Assembly (NCBI RefSeq): GCF_040702505.1 | Contig: NZ_JBFBLC010000006.1 | Span: forward strand, 186,001-250,000 | Length of the DNA stretch: 64,000 nucleotides | Reading direction: 5' to 3' | Source: Terrabacter sp040702505 | GTDB taxonomy: Bacteria > Actinomycetota > Actinomycetes > Actinomycetales > Dermatophilaceae | Shown here: positions 54,342-64,000 of the stretch, piece after piece | Numbering within the stretch: position 1 is the first letter of the stretch | Layout: the number at the start of each line of letters is the position of its first letter | Made by a program: the position numbers and the translations under genes | Notes under the pieces: generated by a model | What the model was told of the DNA's origin: nothing | The model's database searches: none | The model's input: only the letters and a program-made list of their open reading frames with translations

Positions 54342-54947
54342 GGCTGGTGGCTCGAGGCGATCGGCTGGGCCGGCTCCGCCGTGCTCGTGTGGTCGCTGCT
54401 GCAGACCCAGCTGCGCCGCCTGCGGGTGCTCAACCTCGTGGGCTGCCTCGTCCTCATCGCCTACAACACCGCCGTCCACGTCTGGCCCATGGTGGGCCTC
54501 AACGTCGTCCTGGCCGGGATCAACGTCTTCCACCTGGTGCGAATGGCTCGCGAGAAGCACGACGCCGACGCCTATGAGGTCCTCGAGGTCTCCGGGGAGG
54601 ACACCTACCTCAGGCACGTGCTGCGCGTGCACGAGGCCGACATCCGGCGCTTCAACCCGCAGTTCGTGCACGACCCGTTCGCCGGCTCGCTGTCCTACCT
54701 GGTCCTGCGCGGCGACGAGACCGTCGGCGTGGTCCTCATGCGTGACCTCGGCGCAGGCACGGCCCAGCTGCTGCTCGACTGGGTGACGCCCAGGCACCGG
54801 GACCTGACGCCGGGGGAGTTCATCTTCGGGCCGGCGGGGCCGTTCCGGATGCGCGGCTTCCGGCGCGTCCTGACGCCGCCGGACATGATCGAGCCCTACT
54901 ACGAGAAGCTCGGATTCCGTCGCGCGGGCGACGCCTACGTGCTGTGA
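54336..54947 (+). CDS. YgjV-like membrane protein with a C-terminal GNAT-like domain
   Basis: A 203-residue protein (ATG 54336; ATGs at 54315 and 54324 are alternatives). The first 75 residues hold three short helices (GWAGSAVLVWSLLQTQL, VLNLVGCLVLIAYNTAVHVWP, GLNVVLAGINVFHLVRM), resembling YgjV-type inner-membrane proteins. The soluble half (from EKHDADAYEVLEVSGE) includes YLVLRGDETVGVVLMRDLGAGTAQLLLDWVTPRHRDLTPGEFIFGPAG and ends PYYEKLGFRRAGDAYVL, the layout of an N-acetyltransferase fold. The fusion has no known function that I can name. Confidence 0.7.
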   Translation: MGGWWLEAIGWAGSAVLVWSLLQTQLRRLRVLNLVGCLVLIAYNTAVHVWPMVGLNVVLAGINVFHLVRMAREKHDADAYEVLEVSGEDTYLRHVLRVHEADIRRFNPQFVHDPFAGSLSYLVLRGDETVGVVLMRDLGAGTAQLLLDWVTPRHRDLTPGEFIFGPAGPFRMRGFRRVLTPPDMIEPYYEKLGFRRAGDAYVL

Positions 54948-55099
54948 CCCGGGGACGGGGCCGGACGGCATACGTGCTCGGGCCGAGTCGGGTGATCCCT
55001 CGCACGCTCGCCCGCCCCGCTCCCGCGCCACACCTACGCTGGAGGTAGGGAGCCGTGTGGGCCCGCCGCACGGCGGCCCGTGAAGGAGCGGTGAGCACC

Positions 55100-55432
55100 A
55101 TGACCGCGAACCAGAGTCCGGTCGAACCCCGACACGACGTGCCCGACCCGACGGTCGACCGCACGCTGCCCGAAGAGGACGTGCTGCGCGGCAGAGCGGT
55201 GGGCCGGCTCAAGAAGAAGGCCGACTTCCGCATGCACCTGCTGATCTACGTGCTGGTCAACGCCGCGCTGGTGGTGATCTGGGCGATCACGGGCTCGGGC
55301 TTCTTCTGGCCCGCGTTCTTCATCGTCGGATGGGGCATCGGCGTGGTGGCGAACGCCGCCGACGCCTACCTGGTGACCACGCCGACCGAGCAGCAGATCA
55401 CCGAGGAGATGGAGCGGCTGAGAGGCCGGTGA
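55100..55432 (+). CDS. 2TM-domain protein
   Basis: A 110-residue protein. ATG 55100 is chosen because AAGGAG lies 11 bases upstream; GTG 55091 is too near it. After an acidic head comes RLKKKADFRMHLLIYVLVNAALVVIWAITGSGFFWPAFFIVGWGIGVVANAADAYL, the two-helix 2TM domain with its charged first turn. A C-terminal amphipathic helix (TPTEQQITEEMERLRGR) ends the protein. 2TM domains often accompany histidine kinases or LytTR regulators, none of which is present here. Function is unknown. Confidence 0.8.
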   Translation: MTANQSPVEPRHDVPDPTVDRTLPEEDVLRGRAVGRLKKKADFRMHLLIYVLVNAALVVIWAITGSGFFWPAFFIVGWGIGVVANAADAYLVTTPTEQQITEEMERLRGR

Positions 55433-55438
55433 GCCCGA

Positions 55439-56332
55439 CTACTGCCGCTCGTGCACGTCGGGACGGGTCGAGGCCGGCGGCCCCTCGTCGCCGCCGGCTG
55501 GGGCTGGTCCGGTCGGTTCCGCCCGCCCGGCCAGCGCGATGCAGCCACCCAGGGTGACGACGAACGACGCGACGGCCAGTGGCGCCCGGCCGGCCAGGAC
55601 GCGGTCACCGAGGACGAGCAGGCCCACGAGGGCCGGCACCACCGTCTCGGTGGCGAACGTCAGGGCGGCCACCGTGGTCACCCGGCCGCGGCTCAGGGCC
55701 AGGCCGTAGGCGACGGTGGCGAGTGCGGCGTGTGCCAGCAGGCCCCACGCCAAGGCGCTCGTCACCAGGTGCCACGGTGGTGACGGCACCACGAGCAGGC
55801 GCGCTGCGACGCCGACGCCGCCGAAGCCGAGGCCCGCAGCGACACTGAGCAGGACGGCGCCGCGCCGGTGGTCCCGGTCCCGGTAGCCGATGCCCACCAG
55901 GGCCGCGACGAGGCCGGCGGTGACGAGCAGCCACGACGACGCGGACGTCGGGGTCTGCGCGGCAGGCCCCTCCGCAGCGGCGAACGCCAGTCCGGTCAGA
56001 CCCGCGGCGACGGCGACCAGCGCGATGACCTCACCGGCCCCGAGGCGCACGTGGAGCACGAGCACCGACAGCAGGGCCGTCACCGCCACGGACGACGCGA
56101 CGGCGGACTCGACGAGGAACAGGGGCAACGTCCGCAGGGCGGCCACCGACGCGAGGAAGCCGATGCCGTCGAGAGCCAGCCCGACGCCATACGGCCACCC
56201 GGCACTGATGCGCGCGGTCAGGGAGGTTCCTGCGGGTACCGCCGCGATGCGGCGCACGCCGATGGCCTGCAGCACCGTCGCGGCGCCGTAGGCGACAGCG
56301 GCGAGGAGGGCGCCGAGAAGCCCGAGGCTCAC
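55439..56332 (-). CDS. DMT-superfamily permease (EamA-like)
   Basis: A 297-residue membrane protein (GTG at 56332) with about nine to ten hydrophobic helices, for example LGLLGALLAAVAYGAATVLQAIGV, GEVIALVAVAAGLTGLAFAAAEG and PLAVASFVVTLGGCIALAG. The duplicated five-helix plan and the helix-end LPLFLVESAVASSVAVTALLSVLVL match drug/metabolite transporters of the EamA kind. The substrate is unknown. A Pro/Gly-rich tail lies in the cytosol. It begins 19 bp before the thioesterase-like gene's stop, on the same strand, and converges on the 2TM gene. Confidence 0.82.
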   Translation of the reverse strand: MSLGLLGALLAAVAYGAATVLQAIGVRRIAAVPAGTSLTARISAGWPYGVGLALDGIGFLASVAALRTLPLFLVESAVASSVAVTALLSVLVLHVRLGAGEVIALVAVAAGLTGLAFAAAEGPAAQTPTSASSWLLVTAGLVAALVGIGYRDRDHRRGAVLLSVAAGLGFGGVGVAARLLVVPSPPWHLVTSALAWGLLAHAALATVAYGLALSRGRVTTVAALTFATETVVPALVGLLVLGDRVLAGRAPLAVASFVVTLGGCIALAGRAEPTGPAPAGGDEGPPASTRPDVHERQ

Positions 56333-56351
56333 TCGTGGGGCCCGCGGCGAG

Positions 56352-56726
56352 TCAGCCGGCTCGCTGGCACTTGCTCATGAAGCGGTCGGGGTCGACGACG
56401 GCGCGGTGGACCTCGCCCCTGGCGATCTCCTCGCCGTCCGTGTCCCGGACGGTGACGTGGCAGACCAGGCGCCGACCGTCGTTGATGGGCTCGGCGCACA
56501 GCACTGTGACAGCCGCGCCGACGGGGCTGCCCTTGATGTGCTCCATCCTCACCATGGTGCCGACTGTCGTGTGGTCGGCGTCGATGGTCTGCTTGCAGAC
56601 CTGGAAGGCGGCGTTCTCGCACCAGGTGATGAGGCGCGGAGTGGCGAGGACGTCGAGATCGCCGGTTCCGACGTGAGCGGCGGTGTCGTCGGCGGAGACC
56701 GTGTGCTGGAACGTGCGCATGGGCAT
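56352..56726 (-). CDS. FlK-like hotdog thioesterase
   Basis: A 124-residue protein (ATG 56726; ATG 56720 is an alternative). It reads ADDTAAHVGTGDLDVLATPRLITWCENAAFQVCKQTID, then VRMEHIKGSPVGAAVTVLCAEP and VTVRDTDGEEIARGEVHRAVVD. The Thr, Glu (WCENAAF) and His (MEHIKGSPVG) positions fit the catalytic set of the fluoroacetyl-CoA thioesterase-like hotdog family. Members without fluoroacetate pathways hydrolyse other short acyl-CoAs; nothing in the window points to a specific one. It is upstream of, and likely co-transcribed with, the DMT permease. Confidence 0.82.
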   Translation of the reverse strand: MPMRTFQHTVSADDTAAHVGTGDLDVLATPRLITWCENAAFQVCKQTIDADHTTVGTMVRMEHIKGSPVGAAVTVLCAEPINDGRRLVCHVTVRDTDGEEIARGEVHRAVVDPDRFMSKCQRAG

Positions 56727-56794
56727 CTGACGAGTCTGTCAGACAACGGCGAGAGCGCCGACTCGTCTCACGACGCGCGTGACCCCCGTCACTC

Positions 56795-56970
56795 GAGAGC
56801 GCGCCCCGTCCCACACGAGAGCGCGCCCCGTCGCACACGAGAGCGCGCCCCGCCCCACACGAGAGCGCGTCCCGTCCCACACGAGAGCGCGTCCCGTCCC
56901 ACACGAGAGCGCGTCCCGTCCCACACGAGAGCGCGCCCCGTCCCACACGAGAGCGCGCCCCGTCCCACAC
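56795..56970. repeat. Tandem array of eight 22-bp repeats upstream of a DUF559 gene
   Basis: Eight units start at 56795, 56817, 56839, 56861, 56883, 56905, 56927 and 56949, each with the core GAGAGCGCG[C/T]CCCG and a CCCACAC-type tail. A ninth, degenerate unit (GGGAGCGCGC) starts at 56971. Units vary at two or three positions. There are no spacers, so this is not a CRISPR. It fills most of the 344 bp between the FlK-like gene and the DUF559 start; no gene is seen in that gap. Confidence 0.9.
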
Positions 56971-57070
56971 GGGAGCGCGCTTGTCCACATCCTCGAGCGC
57001 AGAAGGGGCCTTCTCCACATGTTCGTCGACCTGGGCTGACTTCGTCGCCGCCATCGCCGACTTTCGGGGT

Positions 57071-57988
57071 GTGAGAACTCTCGACTATCCGGTCCCTGTC
57101 GCCGACGAGGCGCTCTTGACTCGTTGCCGCGCCGCACGAGACACGATGCCGTCACACCTAGCCTTCTCCCACGTCACTGCGGCAAGGCTCCTGGGCCTGC
57201 CGCTGCCGTACGCCGTTGACGACGACAACCGCCTCCACGTCACTCGACCCATGGGGGAGCCTCAGACCAGGATCGAAGGAGTGGTCGGTCACCGCTTCGT
57301 TCACCCCCGGGCGCTCGATGAGGTCCACGGGCTCAGGGTCACCGCTCTCGCGGACACTTGGGTCGATCTGGGAGAGCTTGTCGGGAGAGGCAAACCGATG
57401 GGCCTCGATGACCTGATCATCCTGGGTGACGCGTGCGCTACCAAGCTTCGAGCGGTCGGCCCGCTTCGGGTGGCGCTGAGCCGCCGCATTCGGCCGCGGG
57501 GAAAGCGGACTCTCGTCGAGGCGTTGCGCGTGGTCCGGGTGGGCTCGATCTCGCCCATGGAGACCCTGGTTCGCATCATCTTCGTCCGAGCCGGCCTCCC
57601 CGAGCCTCTGCCGAACGAGCCGGTCTTCGCTTCGGACGGCTCGGGTCGTCTGCTCGGATTCGGCGATCTCGTCTGGCTCGTCGAGCGGCGTGGCAAGCCG
57701 CCCATCAAGGTCATCGGTGAGTATCAGGGGGAGCAGTTCCACTCGTCGCAGGAGCAACGTGACCACGACGGCGAGCGACGTGAGCAGTTCGAGGATGATG
57801 ACGGATGGACGGTCCAGGAGATCTGGCGTTCTGACATGACGGGCAACCGGGCGCGCCGTGAGTTGGTCGAGAAGCTGGCCTGGTACCTGCAGGTTCCCTC
57901 CGAACTTCTGCACCTGGGCGACGTGGAGCCCAGGTTCTTCTCGGAGTATGCGGTGGAGCTCGCTATCCAGCGGGGCATGCGTCGTTGA
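57071..57988 (+). CDS. DUF559-type protein (Vsr-like endonuclease fold)
   Basis: A 305-residue protein; GTG 57071 is preferred, since upstream in-frame codons are Ser/Thr-rich and run into the repeat array. The N-terminal AbiEi-like region has MPSHLAFSHVTAARLLGLPLPYAVDDDNRLHV and LRVTALADTWVDLGELVG. The DUF559 part has VIGEYQGEQFHSSQEQRDHDGERREQFEDDDGWTVQEIWRSDM, with the E-x-Q-G-x-x-H and D-H-D pattern of Vsr-like PD-(D/E)XK folds. Members are numerous in Intrasporangiaceae and have no clear role; stand-alone toxin-antitoxin or defence function has been suggested by fold. Flanking 22-bp repeats in opposite orientation are unusual. Confidence 0.75.
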   Translation: MRTLDYPVPVADEALLTRCRAARDTMPSHLAFSHVTAARLLGLPLPYAVDDDNRLHVTRPMGEPQTRIEGVVGHRFVHPRALDEVHGLRVTALADTWVDLGELVGRGKPMGLDDLIILGDACATKLRAVGPLRVALSRRIRPRGKRTLVEALRVVRVGSISPMETLVRIIFVRAGLPEPLPNEPVFASDGSGRLLGFGDLVWLVERRGKPPIKVIGEYQGEQFHSSQEQRDHDGERREQFEDDDGWTVQEIWRSDMTGNRARRELVEKLAWYLQVPSELLHLGDVEPRFFSEYAVELAIQRGMRR

Positions 57989-58004
57989 CCGCGTGACGCG
58001 GGGT

Positions 58005-58046
58005 GCGCTTTCGAGTGGGGCGGGGTTCGCTTTCGAGTGGGGGGCG
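58005..58046. repeat. Two 22-bp repeats in inverted orientation downstream of the DUF559 gene
   Basis: CGCTTTCGAGTGGGG occurs at 58006 and again at 58028 (period 22 bp). Its reverse complement, CCCCACTCGAAAGCG, is the same unit as in the 56795 array (first unit there: CACTCGAGAGCGCG), with two or three changes. The array lies between the DUF559 stop and the leuS leader, and covers the -35 zone of that leader's promoter. Confidence 0.8.
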
Positions 58047-58052
58047 CTGCGC

Positions 58053-58058
58053 TAACCT
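58053..58058 (+). promoter_or_regulatory. -10 element of the leuS leader
   Basis: TAACCT lies 8 bp before the leader-peptide ATG (58066). Initiation would fall at or one base before the ATG, giving a leaderless leader peptide. No good -35 is seen; the region is the inverted 22-bp repeat. Confidence 0.5.
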
Positions 58059-58065
58059 TGGGCCC

Positions 58066-58101
58066 ATGGCTGGACTGCTGCTCCTTCCGCAGCCGCGTTG
58101 A
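58066..58101 (+). CDS. leuS leader peptide with four Leu codons
   Basis: An 11-residue frame, MAGLLLLPQPR, with codons CTG CTG CTC CTT in a row and a TGA at 58099-58101. It sits 92 bp before leuS. Four consecutive Leu codons before a leucyl-tRNA synthetase gene are the mark of a ribosome-stalling attenuation leader. Its stop codon lies in the left arm of the hairpin at 58092-58132. Confidence 0.75.
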   Translation: MAGLLLLPQPR

Positions 58102-58161
58102 CGAAGGTCGGGACTCCCGACATCAACGCGGCTTCCCCTCCTGTGCGAGGGGTTTTCTTTT
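58092..58161 (+). promoter_or_regulatory. leuS attenuator: stop-codon hairpin and U-tailed terminator
   Basis: GCCGCGTTGA (58092-58101) pairs with TCAACGCGGC (58123-58132), with an inner GTCGGG-ACT-CCCGAC hairpin. Two bases later CCCCTC-CTGTGC-GAGGGG (58135-58152) is followed by TTTTCTTTT (58153-58161), a true intrinsic terminator with a U-run, the only one I see in the window. The antiterminator pairing is not obvious by eye. Confidence 0.75.
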
Positions 58162-58192
58162 GCCCAGACGAGCAGCGACGAAAGAGAAGACG

Positions 58193-61132
<2,940 letters not shown>

Positions 61133-61226
61133 CGGCAGGCCACGGGCGCGGCCCGGCTCCCCGAGGGGCCGGGCCCGCGCCGGTAGGTTGGGCCACGAGC
61201 GTTGGCGACGGCGGAAGGAGCGCGAC

Positions 61227-62132
61227 GTGACGGTCCGGATCGTCACCGACTCGACGGCATACCTCCCGGGTGACCTCGCGCGAACCCACGCCGTCGAGGT
61301 GGTCCCGCTCCACGTCGTCGTCGGTGGCAGCGACCATGTCGAGGGTCAGGACATCACCGCGGCGCAGGTCGCGGCCGCGCTGCGCGACTACACCATCGTC
61401 ACGACCTCGCGGCCCACCCCGACGGTCTTCGCCGAGACCTACCGGCGCCTCGCCGATGAGGGTGCGACGGCCATCGTCTCGATCCACCTGTCGTCGCAGA
61501 TGTCCGGCACGGTCGAGGCGGCACGACTGGCCGCGTCAGAGGCTCCCGTGCCCGTCGAGGTGGTCGACAGCGAGACGATCGGCATGGCCATGGGCTTCGC
61601 CGTCGTTGCCGCAGCCGAGGCGGCGAGCGGCGGCGCGGACGTGCCGGCCGTCCTCGGGGCGGTGCACGCCCGGCTCGGGCCCTCGGGCGTGCTCTTCTAC
61701 GTCGACACCCTCGAGCACCTGCGCCGAGGTGGCCGCATCGGGGCGGCGTCGGCGCTGCTGGGCTCGGCCCTGTCGATCAAGCCGATCCTCGCGGTGCGGG
61801 GTGGACGCATCGTGCCGGTCGAGAAGGTGCGCACCTCGTCAAGGGCCGTGGCCCGGATCGAGGCCATGGTCGTCGACCAGGTGGGCAAGGGCGGACACGC
61901 TGTCGACATCGCGGTGCACCACCTCGACGCCGCCGCCCGGGCCGAGCAGATCGCGGCCCAGTTGCGCACCATCGTCCCGGGACGGCCGAGCGTGCTGGTG
62001 GTCGAGCTGGGAGCCGTCGTCGGGGCCCACGTCGGACCGGGGACGGTCGCGATCGCGGTGTCGCCGCGCCCGGGAGAGCCGTTGCCGGCCCCGGTGTCGG
62101 AGCCGTCGCCGAGCGAGGTCGCCGGGCCGTGA
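61227..62132 (+). CDS. DegV-family fatty-acid-binding protein
   Basis: A 301-residue protein, GTG at 61227 after GGAAGGAG. It opens VRIVTDSTAYLPGDLARTHAVEVVPLHVVVGG, the DegV start. Fatty-acid-pocket motifs follow: IVTTSRPTPTVFAETYRRL, IHLSSQMSGTVEAARLAA, VDSETIGMAMGFAVVAA, and FYVDTLEHLRRGGRIGAASALLGSALSIKPILAV. DegV proteins bind a fatty acid and, in Gram-positives, present it to fatty acid kinase; the kinase gene is not here. The stop overlaps plsY's GTG as GTGA, which ties it to phospholipid synthesis. Confidence 0.92.
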   Translation: MTVRIVTDSTAYLPGDLARTHAVEVVPLHVVVGGSDHVEGQDITAAQVAAALRDYTIVTTSRPTPTVFAETYRRLADEGATAIVSIHLSSQMSGTVEAARLAASEAPVPVEVVDSETIGMAMGFAVVAAAEAASGGADVPAVLGAVHARLGPSGVLFYVDTLEHLRRGGRIGAASALLGSALSIKPILAVRGGRIVPVEKVRTSSRAVARIEAMVVDQVGKGGHAVDIAVHHLDAAARAEQIAAQLRTIVPGRPSVLVVELGAVVGAHVGPGTVAIAVSPRPGEPLPAPVSEPSPSEVAGP

Positions 62133-62731
62133 CCCTCCAGACGGTGCTGGTGTGGACGGCTGGGGTCGGCGTCGCCTTCCTCATCGGCTCGATCAACCCC
62201 GCCACGATGATCGCGCGACTGCTCGGCAAGGACCTCGCCACGGCAGGCTCCGGCAACCCGGGCGCCACGAACGCCGGACGGGTCCTCGGCCGCAAGTGGG
62301 GCGTCGTCGTCGGGGTGCTCGACGTGCTCAAGGGCCTCGTGCCCACGTTCGTCGCGGGGCACCTCTTCGGGGCGCACGCCGCCTACGCCGTCGGTATCGC
62401 GGCCGTGCTCGGCCACATCTGGTCGCCCTTCCTCAAGGGACGCGGCGGCAAGGGCGTCGCGACCACGCTCGGGGCGATCCTCGGGGTGCACCCGTGGGTG
62501 GCGCTCGTCGTGGTCGTCGTCTTCGCCGTGGCCGTGGCGGCGACGCGCTGGGTCGCTGCCGGCTCGATCCTCGGGGCGGTCTCGATGCTGGTGCTGGCCG
62601 TGCTGATCTGGACCGGCCACGCCCCCGGCGACGTGTGGACCGGCTTGTGGCTCATGGCGATCGGCCTGCTCGTCCTGGCCCGGCACAAGAACAACGTCAT
62701 CGGCTGGTGGCGCCAGCGCCACGTCGCCTGA
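62129..62731 (+). CDS. plsY: Glycerol-3-phosphate acyltransferase PlsY
   Basis: A 200-residue membrane protein with five helices, GTG at 62129 overlapping degV. PlsY acylates glycerol-3-phosphate from acyl-phosphate. The three signature loops are complete: GSGNPGATNAGRVLGRKWG, HIWSPFLKGRGGKGVATTLGA and VLARHKNNVIGW. It is the first step of phospholipid synthesis at the membrane. Coupling to degV suggests that fatty acid delivery and acyltransfer are co-produced. It is convergent with the efflux-adaptor gene 9 bp away. Confidence 0.95.
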   Translation: MTLQTVLVWTAGVGVAFLIGSINPATMIARLLGKDLATAGSGNPGATNAGRVLGRKWGVVVGVLDVLKGLVPTFVAGHLFGAHAAYAVGIAAVLGHIWSPFLKGRGGKGVATTLGAILGVHPWVALVVVVVFAVAVAATRWVAAGSILGAVSMLVLAVLIWTGHAPGDVWTGLWLMAIGLLVLARHKNNVIGWWRQRHVA

Positions 62732-62740
62732 CCCGTCGTC

Positions 62741-64000
62741 TCACCCGCCCTGCCGGGTCCCTGCCGCACCGTTCCCGGCGCCACCGTTTCCCGCGCCGCC
62801 GCCCCCTCCTCCTCGGCCGGCGAAGCCGCCGCCTCCGAAGCCGCCGCCTCCGAAGCCGCGCAGACCCACGGTCTGGTTCGTGGGCAGCGCTGCCGTGACG
62901 TCGGCGAGCACGACGCGGTCACCCGGCGACAGTCCGCGCAGGACCTGGGCGTAGCCGCCACCCACAGCGCCCACGGTGACCGACTGCGTTGACGTGCCCG
63001 TGCTCCCGAGCACCTGCACCTGAGCCGTGCTCGCCTGCACCCCGGAGAGGGCTGAGACGGGCAACCGCACCGCGTCCGGAGCCTGGCTGACCGTGATCGC
63101 CACGGAGACGAGCGAGCCACTCGCCATCGACCGGCTCGGGCTCGGCACGACCACGGTGGCCGGATAGGACGGCGTGGTCGCGGTCGAGGAGGCGGGCAGC
63201 AGCGACACGCTGGAGACGGTGCCGTCGGTGCCCGTCACGTCGCCGGCCGGTGTGACGGTTGCCGCGAGGCCAGCGCGGACGAGGTCCATGTCGGCCAGCG
63301 GGACGGCGACGGTCACCTGCGCGGCGCCGGACCCCACGATGACGATGCCGGCCGACGTCGTCGACGCCTGTCCGACGGTGAGGTCGACCTGGCCGACGGT
63401 GCCTGCGATGGGCGCGTTCAACGTCGCGCCGGCGAGGTCGGCCTGCGCCTGGGTCACCGCGGCCTGGTCCTGGAGGATGGCGACCTGGTCGGCGGCGACG
63501 CGGGCAGCCGGGCTGCTGCTCGTGCCACCGGACCCGGCGCCCGCACCGGAACCGGAGCCGGTGCGTGCGGCGGCGCCTGCCGTGGCTTGACCGGTCGTGC
63601 CCGTCGAGGTGCCGTTCCGTGACGAGCTGGAGGTGGCCGTATGCGTCGTGCCCCCGTTCGCGCTTCCGGTCCCGCTGCCGCTGGCGAGGCTCCCTCGGCC
63701 GGAGCCCTTGGGGATGCTGCCGGAGCCGCTGGCCGTGCCGACGGAACCCCCGGAGGCGCCGGTGCCAGCCGCCGTCGGGCCGGAGCCCGAGCCGTGACCC
63801 GAGGACGAAGTGCCGGAGCCTGAGCCGTGACCCGAGGGCGCGGTGCCTGAGCCCTGGCCCGTGGTGGCCTGCACGATGCTGCTGATCGCCTGGGTGATAC
63901 GTGCGGCGAGGGCCGTCATGGACTTCTCTGCCGCCTGCTGCGCCGTCGACACCGACGCCATCGAGTCCGCACACGTGCGCAGCTGTGCCGCAGTGGGAGC
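62741..64000 (-). CDS. Efflux periplasmic-adaptor-like protein (MacA/HlyD type), N-terminus beyond the right edge
   Basis: The frame is open across the right edge; 419 codons are visible. The part seen begins inside a coiled stretch (AAQLRTCADSMASVSTAQQAAEKSM), then a Ser/Gly/Thr-rich low-complexity insert (about 35-150). Then come a hairpin-helix region (VAADQVAILQDQAAVTQAQADLAGATLNAPIAGTVGQVDLTVGQ), a lipoyl-like half, and beta domains (VRLPVSALSG, GLSPGDRVVLADVTAALPTNQTV). The end is Gly-rich (GFGGGGFGGGGFAGRGGGG). This is the plan of membrane-fusion adaptors for MacB-type ABC exporters; the signal peptide and transporter genes would be to the right. Confidence 0.8.
   Translation of the reverse strand, partial: APTAAQLRTCADSMASVSTAQQAAEKSMTALAARITQAISSIVQATTGQGSGTAPSGHGSGSGTSSSGHGSGSGPTAAGTGASGGSVGTASGSGSIPKGSGRGSLASGSGTGSANGGTTHTATSSSSRNGTSTGTTGQATAGAAARTGSGSGAGAGSGGTSSSPAARVAADQVAILQDQAAVTQAQADLAGATLNAPIAGTVGQVDLTVGQASTTSAGIVIVGSGAAQVTVAVPLADMDLVRAGLAATVTPAGDVTGTDGTVSSVSLLPASSTATTPSYPATVVVPSPSRSMASGSLVSVAITVSQAPDAVRLPVSALSGVQASTAQVQVLGSTGTSTQSVTVGAVGGGYAQVLRGLSPGDRVVLADVTAALPTNQTVGLRGFGGGGFGGGGFAGRGGGGGGAGNGGAGNGAAGTRQGG

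Noticed and set aside
56795..56970. CRISPR array
   Set aside because: The 22-bp units are adjacent, with no unique spacers between them, and no cas gene is present.
58066..58161. A T-box riboswitch in front of leuS
   Set aside because: No T-box sequence or specifier-loop stem is visible; the Leu codon run points to ribosome-mediated attenuation instead.
58037..58192. An upstream extension of leuS through the leader region
   Set aside because: The added residues are Cys/Arg-rich and non-conserved, and the stretch contains the terminator and leader peptide.

Overview
The window is one contiguous stretch of high-GC (about 72%) actinobacterial chromosome. The gene content and order point to Micrococcales, most likely the Intrasporangiaceae (Janibacter, Knoellia or Phycicoccus type). 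Pointers are clpP1-clpP2-clpX behind tig, rplU-rpmA-obg behind an RNase E/G gene, an Rv2466c-like mycothiol-linked oxidoreductase beside pepN and rpiB, abundant GTG starts, and GTGA/ATGA stop-start overlaps. The family assignment is inference from resemblance, not a search. I see no prophage, insertion sequence or CRISPR array. Most of the window is core housekeeping DNA with a few accessory loci.

Layout. 1-2.6 kb: start of a RecQ-like helicase, a hotdog thioesterase with a coupled partner, and a glycerophosphodiesterase. 2.6-6.55 kb (minus): an accessory operon with a WXG100-like protein, a large polymorphic-toxin-like protein whose frame is broken near 5970, and two tandem paralogous small proteins that look like immunity proteins. 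6.7-16.5 kb: alpha-glucosidase, Nudix hydrolase, truncated haemoglobin, MscS channel, PepN, Rv2466c-like protein, RpiB, a SpoIIE-type phosphatase and TrmB. 16.7-17.0 kb: tRNA-Pro and tRNA-Gly. 18-24.1 kb: protein quality control (tig, clpP1P2, clpX) with a probable ClgR box, interrupted by an acyl-CoA-binding protein and a decayed DUF559 gene. 24.2-29.3 kb: a MoxR/DUF58/DUF4129 membrane operon (minus). 29.4-34 kb: valS, a PlsC-like acyltransferase and a DUF2344 protein. 34.1-48.4 kb: RNase E/G, rplU-rpmA-obg, an inverted proB, a gntR-acdS (ACC deaminase) insertion, proA, a methyltransferase, a GT2 glycosyltransferase, nadD-rsfS and a histidine phosphatase, then tRNA-Ala. 48.6-52.1 kb: a GT4 glycosyltransferase and an amylo-1,6-glucosidase. 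52.2-52.95 kb: a guanidine-III riboswitch in front of a paired SMR exporter. 53-56.7 kb: a secreted zinc peptidase, small membrane proteins, a DMT-type transporter and an FlK-like thioesterase. 56.8-58.05 kb: a DUF559 gene bracketed by 22-bp repeat arrays in opposite orientation. 58.05-61.1 kb: leuS with a leucine-rich leader peptide and a U-tailed terminator. 61.2-64 kb: degV, plsY and a truncated efflux-adaptor gene.

Three regulatory RNA or DNA devices can be read directly: the guanidine-III riboswitch before the SMR pair, the four-Leu leader peptide before leuS, and a perfect 14-bp palindrome overlapping the gntR start codon. A fourth, window-wide signal is the word GCATAC/GTATGC, usually as GGCATACG/CGTATGCC. 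I counted about 44 copies by eye. Thirteen lie in the small intergenic fraction, several inside or beside hairpins. In genes it forces rare Ala (GCA) or Tyr (TAT) codons.
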